Assembly (NCBI GenBank): GCA_030407085.1
Contig: CM059584.1
Span: 144,388,001-144,452,000, forward strand
Reading direction: 5' to 3'
From: Trichopria drosophilae
Lineage: Eukaryota > Arthropoda > Insecta > Hymenoptera > Diapriidae
Length of the DNA: 64,000 bases
The notes beneath the pieces were generated by a model, which was given only the letters and a program-made list of their open reading frames with translations, made no database searches and had not been told where the DNA came from. This document shows, piece by piece, positions 51,989 through 64,000 of the stretch. A program made the position numbers and the translations under genes. How positions within the stretch are numbered: the stretch's first letter is position 1; each line of letters starts with the position of its first letter.

Positions 51989-52319
51989 GTTATTTAACGA
52001 GAAATGATAAGAGATACGTTCTTCCACGTGAATTTTTTGTTTGATCAACAATTTTACGTAAAAATCGGATAGATTCTGATTTTTTTCGTTAATAAATCGA
52101 CCCTATCGCTGTTGGATGGTAATTTTTTCAAAATTTGACGTCAAACTTTGAATGAAATATAAATTTTAAGTCAGAAGTGGTATATTCGTATTTTTTTCAA
52201 CATTGATAAATTATCAGAATTTTCACTCGTATATTAAAAAATAATTTATTAAAATCCATTACAGTCAAATCAAGATGGTATTGCAGCTGGGATAAATAAA
52301 AAGCTATTAAATTTGTATC

Positions 52320-53340
52320 AATTTGTAAAACCATACAGTAAGAATCGTCGATGTAATTTCGTCCACGTGCAGAAATCGACGGCGAATCTTCGTACGATAT
52401 TGCAGAGGTATAAAATCGTTTTCATTTTTTCTAAACACGAAATAAAAAACGTGAAATGTTCGTGCCGAAATTGAACGGTGTCGTATTGGAAATGGAACGA
52501 GCGTGCGGTGTAATACGCCGCAAGGAAGACACGACGATTAAAACTACAAATCGCGCAAAACGTTTCCCGAGCAAGGCTCTCGACGATTATTTTCCGGTAT
52601 CCACACCCAAAAACCCCGACCCAGAAAATCATATCCGCCATTGCATATCTTTTACGGGAACTCGCATCACGACTGTCACAACAGTGACAATTTTCTAGTT
52701 GCAACTGGATCTCAAGAGGGGACTGCAGGGAAAGTAAAAGAGAGAGAGAGAGAGACATAGGGGGGCCATTTCCGCAATGCATGCAGCACATGGCGGAAAT
52801 TCCGACGAAAGCAATCCATTGTTGTCGTCCTCCCGGCATTCCGAAGAAGATTCCACACGGCGTATTCCGTAAGCAGAAATAAGTTTCCTCCAAGACCGTC
52901 CCCCTCGTTGTTGTCTTCGGGATAGCATCGTGTCTCCGATCGCACATAGGTTCTCGCGTATCAGTTCCAACGCCCTAGCCATCCTACGACAATAGGTTAA
53001 GGGGCAAAGGGGTCGCAGGAGTGTAACAAGAGCTGCCGGATACGGTCCCATCGGATTTGTCGTCGACGTTACTTCCGCCCGAATGTCCTACTCGAGTCGC
53101 GGCAATATAATGAAAACAAGCCCCGATACGAGGCGTCCTTGATAACGAGGGTAGGTGCGATCCTGAGCCGCTCGCGGCATACGTCCCCGAAAATCGCTCC
53201 GAGCAATTTTCTCGCTTTCCTTATTCGACGACCAACCTCTGGAACGCGCGCACCAGGTCTATCTGGAAAACCGGCAAAAACAATTTTACCCGCAAATTAC
53301 GCCGTTGTGTTGTATAAACGAAATTCGTAGCTGGTAATAC
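52320..53340. other. CpG-dense block with the longest open frame
   Basis: This block stands out from AT-rich flanks by its CpG content. It contains the longest open frame of the window, 209 codons on the minus strand at 52318-52947. That frame crosses an AG microsatellite (52739-52755), giving a Ser-Leu run, and overlaps other frames on both strands. It has no conserved domain that I recognise, so it is treated as a composition effect. Confidence 0.4.
52739..52755 (+). repeat. (AG) microsatellite
   Basis: A 17-base uninterrupted AG run inside the CpG-dense block at 52.3-53.3 kb. Confidence 0.85.
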
Positions 53341-53558
53341 GGCATCCCTTTAACGACTCCACGTTAATTAAATAGTTAACCGAGCATGGTAAATATCCGT
53401 ATTATCAAAACGTCATTGTTGTGCTGAGAAAACTGCTCAGTGAGGTCCTTTAAAGGAATTCCATCTACCGTGACACTTTTATCGTCCGAGAATTGCCGTG
53501 TTCTACTTTTTAAAAAATTTGAAGGTAATTTATGATTGAACATTTCTAGTAGGTAATC

Positions 53559-54574
53559 GTACAAGGTCATTTATTCCATGGATATCCGTCTAAGGGCCTC
53601 TTGATGTCCAGAACATCCCGATATCCTTAGGGTATCCAACGAATATCCAAGAAAGTGGAATTTTATATATTCCTAGGATATCCAGGCTATATCGGATGAT
53701 CTTACTTGGACATCACTAGAATCTCTGACAGATAACCTGAATAATATCTCAGGGATATTTATGGATATCTCAGCAAATAAGGGATATATTTGACAATTTT
53801 TATACTATTTTGAATAATATGTTTAGACTCCGATTTTTACAGAAGGAATTCAATATATTTTAAAGACAAAAGGGGTCCCTTTTCGGGTCTAGATATAACC
53901 AGTATCGAACAGATTTTTTACCAAACTCGGATTTAAACCCAATTGATAATTTTTTGATGAAATAGAAAATTCGCATTTATCAGAAATTTCTACATTAAAA
54001 ATAAGTCTTTAAATTTAAGAATTACAAGGCGGAAATGCAACAAAACTCGAAAGGATAGAAAAAAGGGCAACATTTGACTCTCGAAAACATCCACAAAATG
54101 AGTAGAACCTTACGATATAAAACACATTCCTAAAATCGATGGTGAGGATTTAAAATTTCGAAAATTTGTGCGTTGTACTCCTTGGTCGGAAACTGGAACC
54201 CTCCACTTTTGGTTGAGGGAATTGTCGGAATTTTCGAGGCACCATTCGCAGAGTTCGTTTTGTTGCATTGTCGCCTTGAATTTTTTAAATTTAATTGCGA
54301 ATCTTCTTTTCAGAAATTATGAATTATAGATTCAAATCTGAATTTGATAAAGAATTTTCTAGATATCGATTATGTTTGAACCCAAAAAAGATCTCGTTTT
54401 GGGATGTCTCATGGATGCCTTGTGGATATCTAAAAGATATTGAGAAAGAGGGAATTTTTTATATCCCTTGGATATCTTAGAGTTATTCAATACATCTCTC
54501 GTTAAATTCTCGGTTAAACGTAATTTTTTTTGGACATCCGATGGACATCATGGGAATATAATTTTTCTTGTACG
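53559..54574. mobile_element. ~1-kb element with CGTACAAG inverted ends
   Basis: The left end CGTACAAGGTCATTTATTCC (53559) and the reverse complement of the right end, CGTACAAGAAAAATTATATTCC (ending 54574), are imperfect inverted repeats. Both ends continue into blocks rich in GGATATCC/GGACATCC words, at 53575-53780 and 54400-54560. The middle (53.8-54.4 kb) is unique AT-rich sequence. No transposase frame is present, so it is non-autonomous. Confidence 0.6.
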
Positions 54575-54999
54575 GGGATTTCAGATTCATTAAAAATGTT
54601 ATGATGTTCACATTCTTTATTGGTCAAAATTTACTTATCCACTTGAGATATTGAATTGATTGAATCGATTGAATCGATTTTTCTAATTAAGTAGATGAAA
54701 ATCAATTCTTATTAGAGTAACGTATCCTCTTTATAGTCGTATTTTTAATAATTCGATGAAAAAAATCTGCCCACTAAGAAGCTTCGTATATTGACGCCTT
54801 AGGTTAATTGGCCGTCACTGAATTAGCGCTTGCATCGACCTCTCTATGTGATTTATACACGAGCAAAACAGTATTTCGAAACGGGAATATCATCGTTAAT
54901 GACTCATTATGTATTTATGAAACTCGCTAATTGAACTCCAATTATCGTATCGATAAACTCAAAAAGCGTTGACTTCGCTCCTTCATATTGACAAACGGA

Positions 55000-56560
55000 T
55001 AGGAAAGTCCGGCTTATGGGTTGGTTGAATCTAAAGAGAGAGAGAAAAAAAAGAAGAACTTGGAAGTACCTCAGAGTCAGGCCAATGCATAATTAGCGGA
55101 AAGTATCCCCCGGAATTAAAGATTTCTGCGCGGTTACGTTCCATTTTCGTCTTTTGCCTTTCATAACGTTTCATTCGAGTTTCCCTCCTTGCGGTTTTCT
55201 GACGTTCATTCGACTGCGTTGCTACGGTTTTTGCGAGAAAACGTTCACGAAACACTATCTAAGAAAAAAAAAAGGATCACCGGCAGTATGCCGACCCGGC
55301 AGAAGCGCTCCTCACTTATTAATACGGAATTTACCAAAAGACTTTGCGAGTAATTTTTAAGAAATTTTGGGATAAGGAGGAAAAGTTTCGCTCCGTGGGA
55401 ACGAGAAGAAAAAATGCACGCCGTGTTAATGTTATGCAAAGTTACGCTTTATTTTTATGAATAATTTAAGGCGGAGTCTTTGTAATCTGTACCTCTTTCA
55501 TTGTTTTAGTTTGGAAACTCGGATTCGTCTTTCTCTCCATTTTTGTTTCAACTTTTGCCGTGGCGAAAGTGTTTAATGAATACGTCTTTACATTTTTTCA
55601 ACTCGTTAATGAAGTACTGCGATAATATAAGGGTTCAGAGAATTCACTCGACGTACGAAGCGAAATGCTAGCAATTTTAATCGAAAATAACTTTTTGGGT
55701 TGTACTGAGATGAGAACCCTGCTATTCGTTCATGTACCAAATATTTCATCGGAAATTGAATCGTTGGATAGTTTTTTTTTTATTCGAAGATGCGTTCACC
55801 CATTGGGGCAGATTCACCTCGCGCAGTCGCGAATCGACGCGAACCTCAAACGGTTCAATCAGACCGGATTACCCCCGTTATCTCGCAACCAAAGTCGCAG
55901 CTGAATTTATCTGTCATTCATTCTCGTCGGGAGAGAAAGGGGGAGAGAGAGAGGAAAAGCGCAACGGAAAAGCGTTTCCCAGCCTGCAGACAAGTCCAGA
56001 ACCCTCAGAGAGCGCTGCCGCGGGATGATTTTCAATTTTGGAAAAAGAATTCTGCGAGAGCCTAACACAAACAGACGTATGCCAGCAGGGCGGCATAAAA
56101 AACGAAAAGCGGCGCCTTTTCCGGGCGAGCACCCGTTGTTTTTCATCCCTTGCCCTTTCCACTTCCCTCCCTTTCTTTTCGACGGCACGTTTGTTACTTT
56201 TCTGTAGTCCGCATTCTTCCCGTCACCATGCTGTTCAAGTTCTACGCTTTTATCATTTTCTCTTCGTCAAACAAACGGAGATTTCTGTTTTAAGCTCGAA
56301 TGTCGCATTTAGTTTTCGCACTGAATGCTTCTTTTAGCCCGCTTACATTTGTTTTATATTCAGTGCTCTTCGTCCCCCAACCCACCCCCTGCTCCTCGTC
56401 GTCGCAGCTTCCCACCGTCGGACTGAAGCGACGATGCGTCAACGCATAAGCTTTTGTAATTTCGTATCGCCTTAGCGAGCGACACTGTGTACCCTGCGCT
56501 CGTTATGCGCTCGAGGAAAAGGTCCGCGTCGTTGTTAAGGGGTATTGAGAAATTAGTGGA
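55000..56560. other. CpG-dense, purine/pyrimidine-skewed block
   Basis: The block includes GA-rich stretches (55035-55060, 55925-55960) and C/T-rich stretches (56140-56180, 56370-56410). Overlapping open frames of 60-99 codons occur on both strands without any recognisable domain. No gene is called. Confidence 0.4.
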
Positions 56561-59540
56561 ACTTTAGTAGAGAAATTACAAGCCGTGAACTGAGACCTCC
56601 GAGCCGTGACTCCGGAGAAAATCGAGCAGTCGGAAATTTTGCCCAGCATACGTTTATAATGACCGAGGATGAGCTTTGTTTATTGTAGACGGCTACGAAG
56701 AGCGTTTGTTTTCATCACTTTTTCTCTCGTCTTCTTGGAAGAAAACTAAAGCCTTCGGTCGATAACGTAAGCGCGAGAGTCTGTCTTTTCCCTCCACGTA
56801 ATCGTGATGTCAGATTGAAACAAAAAGAGTTGGATTAGGTAACTTCAAAGAAAATCAGAAATCTAGGGGGGTATCATCGGAGGAAAAATTCTCGAAATTA
56901 GGGAGAGTATAAGTAGATGAATTTTTGTATTCTTTTTCCAAAATTCCAAACATTTCTTACATCAAGTGTTTAACACTTTTCATAAAATATCGCCTCTGTC
57001 AAAATTTAATTTTCCTCAACCATTTTGTGGTTGTTTATTCGGAGAAACTTTTCGGACTATAACGTAACACAAATATTCTATACTGTAGGTAGTGGAATGG
57101 CATTAGTGATGAAAATAAGTTGGTAATAACAATATAGCCAGTCAAATGTTTCCCAATTAATCTAGAAATTAGTAGCTTTATTGTTATTTTATTTATAATT
57201 CTAAACAGGACGCGTAAAAACCTATTAATTCTCTTTTTTTTACGTATTTCTTACATTCTTTTATAATGAAAAATATTTTTAAAGATTTTATAGAGATTGT
57301 ATAGTTTTAAAATTAACAGGATAGTTTATTTGGATATTTTTCAAAATATATTTTTCATATCTCCATTTCTACACAAATTTCCGAGTCTATTATTACGACG
57401 CTTCCACTCGCAAAATATAATTTATTGACATTATCGTTACATTTCAACGAAGTTGACCTATTTCGATTAATAAATTACATTAAAAGAATGAATACAATGT
57501 GTTGCAAAAATCATTAATTGTAATAATTTGATTAAGGTTTTAAAGATAGAAAACATAAACTTTAATAATGTGATTGTATGTGACAGTAATGCATATTTGC
57601 GAGTTTGTTTTTGATAATGTTTCGTGGATTCTACTATTGCTATTGCTAGTACACCGTAAATTGTAATTAAGAGCCATTTGAATCATTTTCTGATAAAACA
57701 ATACAAGATCTCGTTAATATGAAATTCGTAATAGTTGACAACTATTCTGTTTTGCTAGTTTCTTAATTTCTTAATTTTTGAAGTTGAAGAGGAAAAAAAA
57801 AATGATAAAAAATATTTACAAAGATTTATTTTTATTGACTGCAACCAGCTTATTTTATTGTATGATAAATTTTGCATTATATCTTTTCATTATTCCTGTT
57901 ATTTAACTATATAACCTGTTATTAAAATATTGTAATCAAATAATCATAATTGATGATATATGTGAGTAAGTTAAAAAATGTGCAATCAAAAGTCGACAGC
58001 TCTGATTCGTAGTTAATACGAGTGCTTTTAAGTTAGCGTGTAATAAAATTAATAAAGTTCATGTTTCCGAAGCACTGAATTTACGTATAATTTGACTCAT
58101 TGATCAGATTCATGCATCGACGTTCACAGATATTATCTGTCAAACGTGCATGTATATAGTTATTTTATATAGTAATGCGCGTGTAATGATGATATGCTGC
58201 GGACAAATATATTACATGTCGGTCAGATATTCGCGTCCTGCACAGTATCGTAATTAAAGCCGAAAGTTACCAATGGAAAATCTGATTTAAAAGTCCAGCA
58301 TTTAATATGTCAGGCATTGCCCACCATCAATTTATCTTTTATTGTGCGATTAGTAATTTATTGCTTGCGTGCCCTCATAAAGTACGGAAATGTGATTTAT
58401 CTCTGAAACGACGATATGACATAATTTAGTAGTTTTATTAATATCAACATTTATTTGTTGAATGCATGTTGCAGATCAATGATTTCTGGTAATTGTATAT
58501 GTGCTGGGATGCACGCTTGCGCACGGGCTTTTGTGTTTTGCATGTTATATACCTTGAGTATTAAATAACACTGTGACAGTTCTAGCGATTAATGGAGTAT
58601 ACGTTTCCTACAAATCACATACTTTCGTAGTGTTGCAATACTAAAATCGATGATACTCACGAAGTCGTGTCTAACGTATATGTATAGTAACTCAAAATCT
58701 GGTAGGTGAATTTGCAAGCGACCCAGAAATAATACATCTTCGAATAGAACAGTCATCAATTAATTCAGTTGCTCTTCGAGTTCATGCTCCGAAATTTAAA
58801 AACGTGAATAACATCAGTTAAAAAAGCTCACTAGGAAGCTACACTAGCTTCTGAAATCGATCATTACTTTTGTTCATAACTTTTTTATGGTTATATTTTC
58901 CTAAAATAAGTTCGCAAAATCACTCCCTGACGAGAGAATTTTCAATTTTTAGAAAACTATTCATCAAGTAACAAATAAAAAATTGATCATGGACGTAAGA
59001 AAAATTGAATTTGTTAATAGACGTTAGATTTCGTCATTCTCTAATAGACTTTATCATTTCCGGAGGTTTCAACTTGATGGTGGAACGTTAATATAACAAT
59101 CGCAAAAGAGAGGATTTTGATTCGGCCAATATGAAACGTATTCGGATCTGATTTTTATTAACAAAAAGATTACAACCTGCGTAAACGGCCGAAAAAAAGT
59201 CTCACGTCGTCATAAAGACCGATCGTTGCCGGTGCATAAAAAGCTGAACGAAAGTTTCCAAGTGGAAGCGAGAGAAAAACGTCAGAAAGTCGCGCGCGCG
59301 AATGAGCTCGAGGTAGAAAAAAGGCACGAAGTTCCGCGGGCAGAAGAAACGTCAACTTCGCGTCGGCGGTGGCGACGACGGCGTACGAGCAGAGATTCCG
59401 TCCTGCTTCGAGGTGGAATTTAATTTGCTCGAAAAAGCGGCTGCCTTAATTAGCAATTAATTGGCACATAAATTAGCCGCGAATTTTCGTCCAGGCGCCC
59501 GAACGGTGTCTTTCTCATTCCCTATCTCCACCGATGCCAT

Positions 59541-59567
59541 CGTCGTCGTCGTCGTCGTCGTCGTCGT
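59541..59567 (+). repeat. (CGT)9 trinucleotide repeat
   Basis: Nine perfect CGT units within a CpG-dense block (about 59.2-59.9 kb). On the + strand the frames would give Arg, Val or Ser runs, but no exon structure surrounds it. Confidence 0.9.
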
Positions 59568-60839
59568 TGTACTCGTTCGCGATAGTCGGCTAAGAGGCTG
59601 ATAAGAAAGCTTCTGTGAAGACGAAAACGAGTGGGTACTTTCGGCAATCTAACTTTGTCGCGCGGTTCCTAGGGTCTTTTGAGTTTTGCCGATCTTTCGC
59701 GAGTGCCGACTACCGCCCATAAATTCGCAGAAAAGTTCACTTTTTCAAATGGCTTTTTGTCAAATAATTTAAGTTTCCTAATATTCGCGCTTTCATTACG
59801 CTCTTGAGAAAAAGTACCGGATGGTACTACTTTTTACAAGCCGCGTTATGTCTGCGGCTGGAGCCTACACTTCCGTGTGTGCACAAAAAGTAAATTTTTC
59901 AACTTGAATGCACTCATAAAGTTCTAACTTGTCCCCTACGTTACGGCGTATAGAAATTCGGAGGCCAAGTAAGCAAGTGACACTATACAAAGTACACTAC
60001 AAAAAGTACAAGATACCTTGGCAGGCCAAATGATAGCCCATAAAGTAAGTCTAGGATGTAGGTGGTTTTTCTACTGAAGATGAGAAAAAGGAAAAAAAAC
60101 TCTTTGAAACTGGCAAATTCGATTAGAATAAAATAAAAGATTTTAGTGTTTTATGATTCAGTGTAAAGAAAATAAACGCAAATCATTGTTAAAGTTTTAT
60201 GTCTGACCAATGACATCTCTTACTACTTGGCTACGCGTCAAATAAAACATCAAGTAGTGACAGAGAATTTCAGTCAGGCATGTAAGATCAATAATGACTT
60301 CTCCTCTTTCATGCATGATGAAACAATCGAATTTCATATGACATTTTGCATCTTATCGTACTGTATTCGATTATGTGAGTTTCAAAGATTTCGCATGCTG
60401 ATGTCCGATATAAATTTCTATGAAAAGTTTGTAAAAAAAAGTGGTAAGAAAGTTCTACGAGGATGTCGGAGAAACAAGCCAAACCTTTCCTTGAGAAGTT
60501 ACGAAAGGCGTTGATGGGGTGAGCTACCCGCAGAAAAACGCACGGAATTTAACAATGGCTGTTTTCTCTGCAACGGATGGTTGAAGGAACTCTGTGAATA
60601 ATGGCGCCAGAGTACGACCCCGTAATCGCGAACCTGAACGATAAGGGGGTCCATGGGGGTTGAACAGGCGCAGAAGTGGGAAGAGCTAGGCATCATCCTT
60701 TTTGGAAGGGAGGTACCATTCGCTTCCATTGCGAACCCGTGGAGAATGGAGCTAGTTTCTTATTAAAACCAATGACATCCGAAGCTGGGCAGTGATTTTC
60801 CATCATTTCGGAATAAAGCAAAAAATGGTTCACTCGAAC

Positions 60840-61180
60840 ATGTTCCCGGACTCAACTCCCAGTGCCAATTTTGTGCGCTGGCCCATCCAGTGATTTTATG
60901 ATTTCATGCTCCATTTCGAGCCGTGTTTGCCTGCATTCTCGATTTCCGCGTTTCCCGCGAGCAACGCATTCGTGCTTTTACTCGCAAGTGCGAAAACCCG
61001 CGGAATTTGTTCGGCGCACGGACCCGACCTCCGTTCCACACTCGATATTACTTTCAAAAAGTCATTTCGTCGCCCGCACTCTTGCCCACTGCCATTCAGT
61101 TCAATCGAGAATGATGTGGTAACTTTTACAAATCAAGTTACGGACGGCTATCGCAGGTGCGGACGCTGAGTTCCGCTTGG
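60840..61180. other. CpG-dense block
   Basis: A short G+C-richer block in which all three + strand frames are open for 63-87 codons. Simultaneous openness of several frames indicates composition rather than coding. Confidence 0.4.
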
Positions 61181-64000
61181 ATGGGTTAAACGTCGGTAAA
61201 ATCTCGGTTATTGGAAATGTTCGTATTTCATCAATTATCGTTGAAAGTATTTTTCAACGGAATCGTAAATTAGATTAGTAGACACAGTTAATGTGAATTA
61301 CATTTTTTTTTTAATTTGTGGTTTACCTGAAAAGAGCTGTCGAGGAATTCGAAGAGCTGAAAGAGGATATTTCTGTTGAAAAATAGTAATCAAATAACCA
61401 TTGAAACTTTTGTTTTTTACACTTGAGTAAGAGTAATTAAGAACTGAGTAAGATAACTAAGAGATTGTTGATATTTTCTCTTTTTAGTCAATATAAAGAA
61501 ATTCAATGGGTTTCCGATGAAACCTGGATTATATCGCGTTATCGAAAAATAATAAAAATTTAATTTATTGAAAAGTTAGTAATAAAATTGTTTATAGTAA
61601 TTAAACTGGTGAGTTATATCAGAATTAGTTTAATTTTTTAAGTTAAGCTTTAAGGGATCTTTAAAGATTTTTTAAAACACTTCTTACCAGTCTCTAGGTT
61701 CAGATTTTACAATCGGGTTATTCTTTTTTTAAACACGCGGTTTTCCTGTCATTCCAAACCTTCTCGTTCAAGTCGACGTCGATGTAGGTTCTCATAAAGC
61801 ACATTTTTATATCGTCGTTAATTGGATGTTCATCCTATAACGGTCGTCGTCAGGTATTTCGAAGTCAAGTTACCACAAAGGTCCTGGACCCTCGGAATTT
61901 TACACTTGGTTGAGCATAATCCTGCTTCGTAGTTGATGAAAGTAATAGATTTTATTTTTTTTTTAAGCGATTGAAAAATTGTTATGAAATGGTGCACAAG
62001 AATTATTTGAAATATTGAATCAAAAATATTTTAAAAAATACCCTTGAACAAAAAGTGGAACTGCAATTAAGTATATCGAATTAGCCGAACGTGACACAGC
62101 AGCGTCTATAGAATCGGCCATTTATAAAGAAAGTACTCTGGGAATTAAAACCTTCCTACATCGCCATCTAAACACAACATCTATTTTTATTATGGTCCTA
62201 GGTTAGCTCAAGCACTTACATCGCCATCGTAAAACCATCGTTGCGGTGCGCGTGTGTGAGTGTAGGTACGAGAATGTCTAAAAGTCGAAGCTTTCTATCT
62301 TAAGGCGACCACGCGCTTTTACGGTCAAATTGTAAGAAAGATTGCCGCACGAGTTACTTATTTCTCTCATATTACGTAATTTGTAGTAGGAACGTGGGTC
62401 CGTACATCGGACCATTCCGTACACTGCACACGAAACCCCTAATGTTATCGGCAATTGTGGTAAGCTATGTAGTCGTTTGTTACGTGACGGCAAGATCCAT
62501 CCAATGAAGAAAATTTGCAGGTTCGAATATATGCGATGCTCGATTCTTAGGAAATTAGATAGCGGGTCGCAAGCTCCGAGTAAGGTTAACTTGTCGTGAA
62601 GGGGAGATTAAAGTGCCCCGACGTTCTTCTGGGTTGGGTAAGAGCCTCCTTCGGGAATTCTAATGACCGCTACTCCGACCTCTTCGACTCCCACCCCCAA
62701 CCCCGGATCCACGTTTTTTTCCTCCCTTTTTTCCACATTTTCGCACCGCAGAGCGCATCCAATAAACGTCGGGCGACCCAGCTTCCGAGACTTATCGGAA
62801 TGCTCTTCGTTATGTGTATAGTCGATCCGTACCAAACGATAGCGGTTATTAAAGCTGAAATTATGATAATTTCATCATGAAAGTCATTCGTCTAGTCGAC
62901 GCCCACGCAAGAATAAATAACGAGCTTTTCGAGATGGTACGAAAATTTATTCCTCGAATTTAATAATAGGTAATATATTCATCTGACGTAATTTTACAAT
63001 GCTAGAGGCAACGAAGTTACCAGTTCTCTGAGAATTACGATCAAAACCGGCATCTATTTGGTGTAGCTCGGCAAAAGGGATGTAGGAAAACTGAGGGAAG
63101 ACAAAAAAGCAACGACGCACTTCCGTAGGGCTGGCTTCTTCGGCGCGTCTGATTCGAAAGTGGAGGCGAAGAAACGACGGGAAGTCGTTCAGAAGCGGAG
63201 ATGGGAGCTCGTAAGAAACGGCGGTTCTGCGCCGCTCGAATCTCTGCTGCTCGCATTGTAAGAAATGAAAATTCGCTCCTGTAAACGATTCAATTACCAA
63301 CGAGCCCCGCTTGACTCGGCAAATTGACGAAACGCCCAGTCCCGAATTAGGAGCATTCCTCGTTTCCATTTTACCAGCAGTTTTCTTTTCTGTTTAGGTA
63401 CAACACGTTATCTCCAAACTCTCCTTCGTTATGAGCGTTAAAGTTGCTTATTCTAGTTACTCGCCTAACAATAACAAGCTCGCAATAACGGAGTTTCCAA
63501 TTACAAAGTAGGATTCCCCAATTACTCCCCCCGTCACACTTCGGAATATTGTACGGCAAGCAAAGCAAAAAAATAGCGGGGAAACTCATGCAACAACTGT
63601 GCGACCCATTACGCCGGCATTGTTGCCTGTATCGAATGGTCAGTTATATTATTTACGGCAGGCTATCGTGGTGTATCAGGTTGCTTTAATTCGAGATAGG
63701 ATACGATAGCTATTCAAAGCACGAGCTGCTCTAAGGTTTCCTTCTGCGGGTAGGGGAAGTAGTTGGTCGGTGTCTAATACAAGAAGATTAAAGGGCCAGT
63801 CTAGAACGTGGAAGACCGTGGTAACGACCTGCGGCTGAGGGATGAGCTCTACATCGCAGATTTTGATAGTGGTTAGGCTACTTAATATGGCCGATAGATG
63901 GCTCGCTAACCCTATGGATACATATACTGGAACGATCCCGTGTACTTCAGGTTTCATCCGAAGTTATCCTAGTTATCCCCGAAAACGTCCAATGGACCGT

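Larger units (their letters stand above)
46789..64000 (+). other. Lar intron downstream (next exon not in window)
   Basis: The Ig2-coding exon should follow, but no stretch encoding an Ig2-like cysteine/tryptophan pattern with flanking splice sites was found up to 64000. The intron therefore appears to exceed 17 kb. It holds several inverted-repeat elements, listed separately, and CpG-dense blocks. Stretches 50.3-51.8, 54.6-55.0, 56.8-59.2 and 61.2-64.0 kb contain nothing I can identify. Confidence 0.65.

Noticed and set aside
52318..52947. Longest open frame, 209 codons on the minus strand
   Set aside because: It runs through an AG microsatellite, overlaps open frames on both strands in a CpG-dense block, and shows no domain, signal peptide or splice pattern I recognise.
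54295..54480. Acceptor-like CTTCTTTTCAG and a 61-codon frame
   Set aside because: It lies inside the CGTACAAG-ended element and has no Ig-like pattern or donor.
62947..63369. 140-codon open frame on the minus strand
   Set aside because: No recognisable domain and a second minus-strand frame open across the same CpG-rich stretch.

Overview
This is eukaryotic, insect-type genomic DNA, and almost all of it is non-coding. It lies inside a single large gene transcribed on the + strand. Two short exons at 35969-36100 and 44008-44169 join in frame, with phase 1 at every boundary. Together they encode the first immunoglobulin domain of a LAR-family (type IIa) receptor protein tyrosine phosphatase, the orthologue of Drosophila Lar. 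The arthropod, probably hymenopteran, assignment rests on the close resemblance of the encoded Ig1 to insect Lar and on the texture of the DNA: AT-rich introns broken by CpG-dense blocks and many short non-autonomous DNA-transposon remnants. The species cannot be named from this sequence.

Layout. Positions 1-35968 form one intron, or the last part of an intron plus an unrecognised 5' exon. They hold diverged tRNA-like SINE fossils (10.3 kb, 29.8 kb), a G-rich quadruplex candidate (24.77 kb), CpG-dense blocks (notably 12.1-12.6, 15.6-16.4, 17.5-18.6, 19.1-19.6 and 34.1-34.6 kb) and, just before the exon, two large fold-back repeats (34830-35326 and 35405-35697). Exon A (35969-36100) carries the first Ig cysteine and most of a basic loop. 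A 7.9 kb intron follows, with a 70-bp-period repeat (37.3 kb) and a TTAA-bounded composite element with a nested hairpin element (39641-41114). Exon B (44008-44169) carries the second Ig cysteine. A 24-nt microexon candidate at 46765-46788 would add eight residues to the Ig1-Ig2 linker.

From 46789 to the end (17 kb) I find no further exon. This part holds several inverted-repeat elements (47933-48686, 49504-49692, 51843-51988, 53559-54574), a cluster of hairpin modules related to those near exon A (49.7-50.3 kb), CpG-dense blocks (52.3-53.3, 55.0-56.6, 59.2-59.9 and 60.8-61.2 kb) and microsatellites.

The most interesting items are the candidate linker microexon and a family of hairpin modules sharing a stem motif of the form AAGTAGTAACAG/CTGTTACTACTT, present at four or more places inside this gene. 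The larger open reading frames (up to 209 codons) fall mainly in CpG-dense blocks or simple repeats and show no family signature, so I do not call them genes.
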